Origin: Blautia sp.
GTDB taxonomy: Bacteria > Bacillota > Clostridia > Lachnospirales > Lachnospiraceae
Reading direction: 5' to 3'
Length of the DNA: 8,126 nt
NCBI GenBank assembly: GCA_017515945.1
Contig: JAFWDX010000079.1
Location: 1-8,126, forward strand
Made by a program: the position numbers and the translations under genes. Position 1 is the first letter of the stretch. Each line of letters starts with the position of its first letter. Positions 6,207 through 8,126 of this stretch are shown here, piece after piece. Under the pieces are notes generated by a model. That model was not told where the DNA came from, ran no database searches, and saw only the letters and a program-made list of their open reading frames with translations.

Positions 6207-6262
6207 GTAACTGTTCAGTCAGCACCTCGCATTTAACTGCGAGGTGCTGACTGAACAGTTAC
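6207..6262. mobile_element. 56-base minimal IS66-like MITE, perfect hairpin
   Basis: A perfect 25-base inverted repeat (6207-6231 and 6238-6262) encloses a 6-base loop, TTTAAC. Its outer 15 bases, GTAACTGTTCAGTCA, are identical to the ends of the 145-base element. Its inner part matches that element's subterminal hairpin apart from one paired change. Flanks AGAATCAG (6199-6206) and AGAATTAG (6263-6270) match at 7 of 8 positions, consistent with an ageing 8-base target duplication. It consists in effect of two element ends joined back to back and encodes nothing. It lies between the plus-strand promoter and the sigma-factor start codon. No T-run follows, so it is not a terminator. Confidence 0.8.
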
Positions 6263-6294
6263 AGAATTAGTATGACGGTGGTGAAAATATCATT

Positions 6295-6822
6295 ATGGCA
6301 GAGGAAAGAATACCATTCGAAAAAGTTTATGAAGAGCAGTTCAGCAATATATACAACTTTGTTTATGCACAACTTCTGCATCGTGAAAGAGCTGAGGATC
6401 TTGTCAGTGATATTTTTATCAAAGCCATGACTCACTACGATTCCTATGATCCGTCCAAAGCTTCTGTGCGTACCTGGCTGACCAACATCGCCCGCAATAC
6501 GGTGATCGATGAGTTCCGCAAAACCGGTGTCAGAGGCAACAGCGTCTCCCTCGACGACGATGAAAATACGGTCGACCCATCTTACGAGGATGAATATGAC
6601 ATCTACCAGGTTGAGAGGGAGAATCAGGTCAAAAAGCTGCTTTCCATGCTCAAGCCTGATGAGAGAGAACTGCTCAGTATGATCTATTTCCAGGATATGA
6701 AAAATGAGGAGATCGCGGCTATCCTGGGCATTAACGCCAAAGCCGTCAGCGCCAGGCATCATCGCCTGCTCGCCAAATGCCAGACCATGGCCGGGGCGAA
6801 GCAGCTCAAAGAGCTGCTGTAA
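6295..6822 (+). CDS. ECF-type RNA polymerase sigma factor
   Basis: A 175-residue sigma-70 family protein with regions 2 and 4 only, as in ECF (group 4) sigma factors, which redirect RNA polymerase to a small promoter set. Region 2 spans about 8-76, with AEDLVSDIFIKAM (33-45) for core and -10 contacts and WLTNIARNTVIDEFRK (61-76). An acidic linker (DDDENTVDPSYEDEYD, 87-102) leads to region 4 (about 113-163), whose helix-turn-helix MKNEEIAAILGINAKAVSAR (135-154) would read the -35. The ATG has only a loose ribosome site, GGTGGTGA (6278-6285), nine bases upstream, and no other in-frame start is near. It has a strong sigma-A promoter upstream and a 56-base hairpin element in its leader. No zinc-binding anti-sigma motif is encoded next to it. 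The downstream 46-codon ORF and membrane protein are the candidate partners. Confidence 0.93.
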   Translation: MAEERIPFEKVYEEQFSNIYNFVYAQLLHRERAEDLVSDIFIKAMTHYDSYDPSKASVRTWLTNIARNTVIDEFRKTGVRGNSVSLDDDENTVDPSYEDEYDIYQVERENQVKKLLSMLKPDERELLSMIYFQDMKNEEIAAILGINAKAVSARHHRLLAKCQTMAGAKQLKELL

Positions 6823-6963
6823 ATGCTGCTGCCACAGGCCGGCGATGGGACATTGATGACAGAACAGTTTTTCAGGAACTCTGCAGCGCTGCGTATGCAG
6901 ATGTTCTGCTCACAATGGATCATGACTGTAGCTGCAAAGAAGCTTGTGAATGACCAGTTATAA
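6823..6963 (+). CDS. Unrecognised 46-residue ORF directly after the sigma factor
   Basis: An open frame begins with ATG immediately after the sigma-factor stop (TAA at 6820-6822, ATG at 6823-6825) and runs 46 codons to TAA at 6961-6963. A second in-frame ATG at 6856 (MTEQFFRNSAALRMQ...) has a weak GGGA five bases upstream and would give 35 residues. That shorter form looks the more protein-like: an amphipathic, probably helical peptide ending AAKKLVNDQL. There is no signal peptide, zinc motif or membrane segment. Stop-to-start adjacency would allow translational coupling with the sigma factor, so a small sigma-binding or accessory protein is possible. I do not recognise a family, and a chance ORF cannot be excluded. 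Confidence 0.45.
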   Translation: MLLPQAGDGTLMTEQFFRNSAALRMQMFCSQWIMTVAAKKLVNDQL

Positions 6964-6987
6964 TTGGTTTACGTGAGTAAACCAGTT
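6962..6987 (+). other. Stem-loop with GTGA tetraloop before the membrane gene
   Basis: TGGTTTAC (6965-6972) pairs with GTAAACCA (6977-6984) around GTGA, a GNRA-type tetraloop. It extends outward by a T-G wobble and two A-T pairs to 6962-6987. No T-run follows, so it is not an intrinsic terminator. It separates the 46-codon ORF from the next ribosome site (CAGGAG, 7003-7008) and may stabilise or process the transcript. Confidence 0.45.
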
Positions 6988-7016
6988 GCGGAAGATAATA
7001 ATCAGGAGTTTGATGT

Positions 7017-7517
7017 ATGGAAATCAACAATATGGAGGATGGAGCGGGAAAGACAGGGCAGGAAACGGACAGAATCATCGCAGAGGATGAAGTGGAAACC
7101 CCGGAGCAGGGAAAAGACAGGATCGATGAGGAGCAGACAAAGCTCCTGCAGATGCTGATCAGGCGGCAGGAGAAGGACGTCATGATCAACAGGATCACCG
7201 CTCTGGCGATGTGCATGCTGCTCTGCATCCTTGTAGTCGTGTTCGCGCTGCTTGTGCCCAGATTCCTCAGGACGCTTTCCCTTGTGGATGAAAAGATGGA
7301 GAGCGTAAGCGTGTTCGTTGATCAGGCTCAGCAGTCCCTGGAGGAGATCACCCTCCTGGTCGAGGATGCGGACGACGTGATCCTGGCCAATGAAAAGGAT
7401 CTGGCTGAGGCGATCGATCATTTTAACAATGTAGATTTTGACAGCCTGAATGAATCCATCAACAACATCAGAGAGATCATCGGCCCGCTCAGCAAGGTAA
7501 TGTCGCTGCTGGGCTGA
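7017..7517 (+). CDS. Single-pass membrane protein with acidic N-tail and coiled extracytoplasmic domain
   Basis: A 166-residue protein of no family I recognise. Residues 1-55 are hydrophilic and acidic (EDEVETPEQGKDRIDEEQ), then IRRQEKDVMINRI gives positive charge before one membrane span at about 59-82 (ITALAMCMLLCILVVVFALLVP). Residues 85-166 are helical with hydrophobic spacing suggestive of a coiled coil (VFVDQAQQSLEEITLLVEDA). The positive-inside rule places the N-tail in the cytoplasm and the C-terminal part outside. The start has CAGGAG (7003-7008) eight bases upstream; an ATG at 7013 is out of frame. It follows the sigma factor and small ORF on the same strand with no terminator between, and ends just before a strong terminator. 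Its topology would suit a membrane regulator or sensor for the sigma factor, but no anti-sigma motif is visible, so that role is inference. Confidence 0.8.
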   Translation: MEINNMEDGAGKTGQETDRIIAEDEVETPEQGKDRIDEEQTKLLQMLIRRQEKDVMINRITALAMCMLLCILVVVFALLVPRFLRTLSLVDEKMESVSVFVDQAQQSLEEITLLVEDADDVILANEKDLAEAIDHFNNVDFDSLNESINNIREIIGPLSKVMSLLG

Positions 7518-7571
7518 GCAGACAGGCTCAACTCGATATGTGGAGTTCCCCGTATCTGGAGACTCTGGTAT

Positions 7572-7612
7572 AAAAAAGCAGCTGCGGATTAAGTTCCGCA
7601 GCTGCTTTTTTT
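7572..7612. terminator. Bidirectional intrinsic terminator
   Basis: GCAGCTGCGGA (7578-7588) and TCCGCAGCTGC (7595-7605) form a perfect 11-base stem with a TTAAGT loop. It is flanked by six A's before (7572-7577) and seven T's after (7606-7612). The T-run works for the plus-strand sigma unit and the A-run gives a T-run on the minus strand. It therefore serves both convergent genes, ending at 7517 and 7638. Confidence 0.93.
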
Positions 7613-7637
7613 CGTTCTTTGCTTTTCCTGACCGCGA

Positions 7638-8126
7638 TCAGTCATTTTCGCTGCTGATCCCGGCTGTCTCAATGATGAATTTCACGCTTCCATCCATGTC
7701 GTCGGGCTTGCCGCTGAAGCTGTTATATGCCAGCTCATCAGACTGAAGAGCCTTGATCCGTTCGAGGGTGTCGTCCAGACCATCAGAGAAGACATCCGTC
7801 AGCTTACTGACCCCTTCTTTATAGAATTTCTTTTCGCCCTTTGAAAGGTCTTTGGCTCCGTCATCCAGGGTATGGATTCCGTCCGCCACCTTTTCGCTGC
7901 CGTCCGCCAGTTCTTTGGTTCCTTTTTTCAGCTCACCCAGACCATCTGTCAACTGTGAGACACCGTCGTTCAGCCTGTCGCTTGAGGATGTAAGCTGGCG
8001 GGCGCCGCCATTGAGCGCCGCGTTATTGGCTGTAAGCTCAGCAACGCCGTCTGTGAGGGCCGGTGTGTTGGCTGTGAGCTGCGCGGCTCCGTCTGTCAGC
8101 TGACCTGAAGCCGCCTGGAGCCTGTC
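7638..8126 (-). CDS. C-terminal part of an XXXLXXG heptad-repeat membrane protein (YhgE/Pip or MMPL-like)
   Basis: The frame is open from the right edge to TGA at 7638-7640, giving the last 162 residues of a longer protein whose start lies outside the window. From the fourth visible residue, about thirteen unbroken heptads follow, mostly of the pattern L-x-x-G-x-x-x (for example LTDGVAE, LNDGVSQ, LADGSEK, LDDGAKD). This matches the X-X-X-Leu-X-X-Gly repeat (TIGR03057) known in YhgE/Pip and related large exporters of Firmicutes, where it forms a long extracytoplasmic helix. A non-repeat tail (KFYKEGVSKLTDVFSDG... then SVKFIIETAGI) closes the protein. Membrane spans are not visible in this part, so a transporter role is family inference. 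It is convergent with the sigma unit and shares its terminator. Confidence 0.78.
   Translation of the reverse strand, partial: DRLQAASGQLTDGAAQLTANTPALTDGVAELTANNAALNGGARQLTSSSDRLNDGVSQLTDGLGELKKGTKELADGSEKVADGIHTLDDGAKDLSKGEKKFYKEGVSKLTDVFSDGLDDTLERIKALQSDELAYNSFSGKPDDMDGSVKFIIETAGISSEND

Noticed and set aside
6207..6262. Intrinsic terminator or riboswitch in the sigma-factor leader
   Set aside because: The hairpin is perfect but lacks a T-run on either strand, and its ends and flanking octamers match a transposable element.
6259..6762. A 167-codon minus-strand frame over the sigma-factor gene
   Set aside because: It is antisense to a sigma factor with clear regions 2 and 4, and its end falls in the MITE hairpin. 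It is a shadow.

Overview
The window looks like a piece of chromosome from a Gram-positive anaerobe of the Clostridia, most likely Lachnospiraceae or a close relative. This rests on AGGAGG-type ribosome sites, roughly balanced GC content, a GH94 disaccharide phosphorylase, a protein built of Leu-x-x-Gly heptads, and a dense population of small palindromic repeats. The taxonomic call is inference from gene style, not from a marker gene.

Layout, left to right. Bases 1-90 hold an almost perfect 30-base palindrome and three copies of GGAACCTGTCCCCCT, which run into the stop codon of the first gene. Bases 88-2496 (minus strand) encode a complete 802-residue GH94 phosphorylase. Bases 2497-2823 have no gene but hold a nested set of repeats: a decayed element end, an imperfect 54-base palindrome, and inside that palindrome a 145-base miniature transposable element with 15-base inverted ends and a perfect 8-base target duplication. 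Bases 2824-5886 (minus strand) carry rfbD, rfbB and rfbA, transcribed in the order rfbA-rfbB-rfbD, for making dTDP-L-rhamnose precursors of surface polysaccharide. rfbC is absent. The rfbB-rfbD junction contains a diverged tandem duplication of the rfbB tail plus the rfbD ribosome site and start codon. The rfbA-rfbB junction carries one arm of the same repeat that lies downstream of rfbD.

Bases 5887-6294 are a divergent intergenic region. It contains a weak candidate promoter for the rfb operon, a strong extended -10 promoter facing right, and a 56-base perfect hairpin that is a second, minimal member of the transposable-element family. That hairpin lies in the predicted leader of the next gene. 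Bases 6295-7517 (plus strand) form a probable three-gene unit: an ECF-type sigma factor, an unrecognised 46-codon reading frame that starts directly after the sigma stop codon, and a single-pass membrane protein with an acidic cytoplasmic tail and a probable extracytoplasmic helical domain. The unit ends at a bidirectional terminator (7572-7612). From the right edge, a minus-strand gene enters with the C-terminal end of an XXXLXXG heptad-repeat protein of the YhgE/Pip or MMPL-like kind.

Functionally, the rfb genes feed cell-surface glycan synthesis, and GH94 salvages beta-linked disaccharides in the cytoplasm. The sigma-factor unit looks like an envelope-responsive regulatory system whose membrane partner is not a recognised anti-sigma factor. 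No clearly new defence or metabolic system is visible. The best leads are the IS66-like miniature elements, one sitting in the sigma-factor leader, and the sigma / small ORF / membrane protein cassette.
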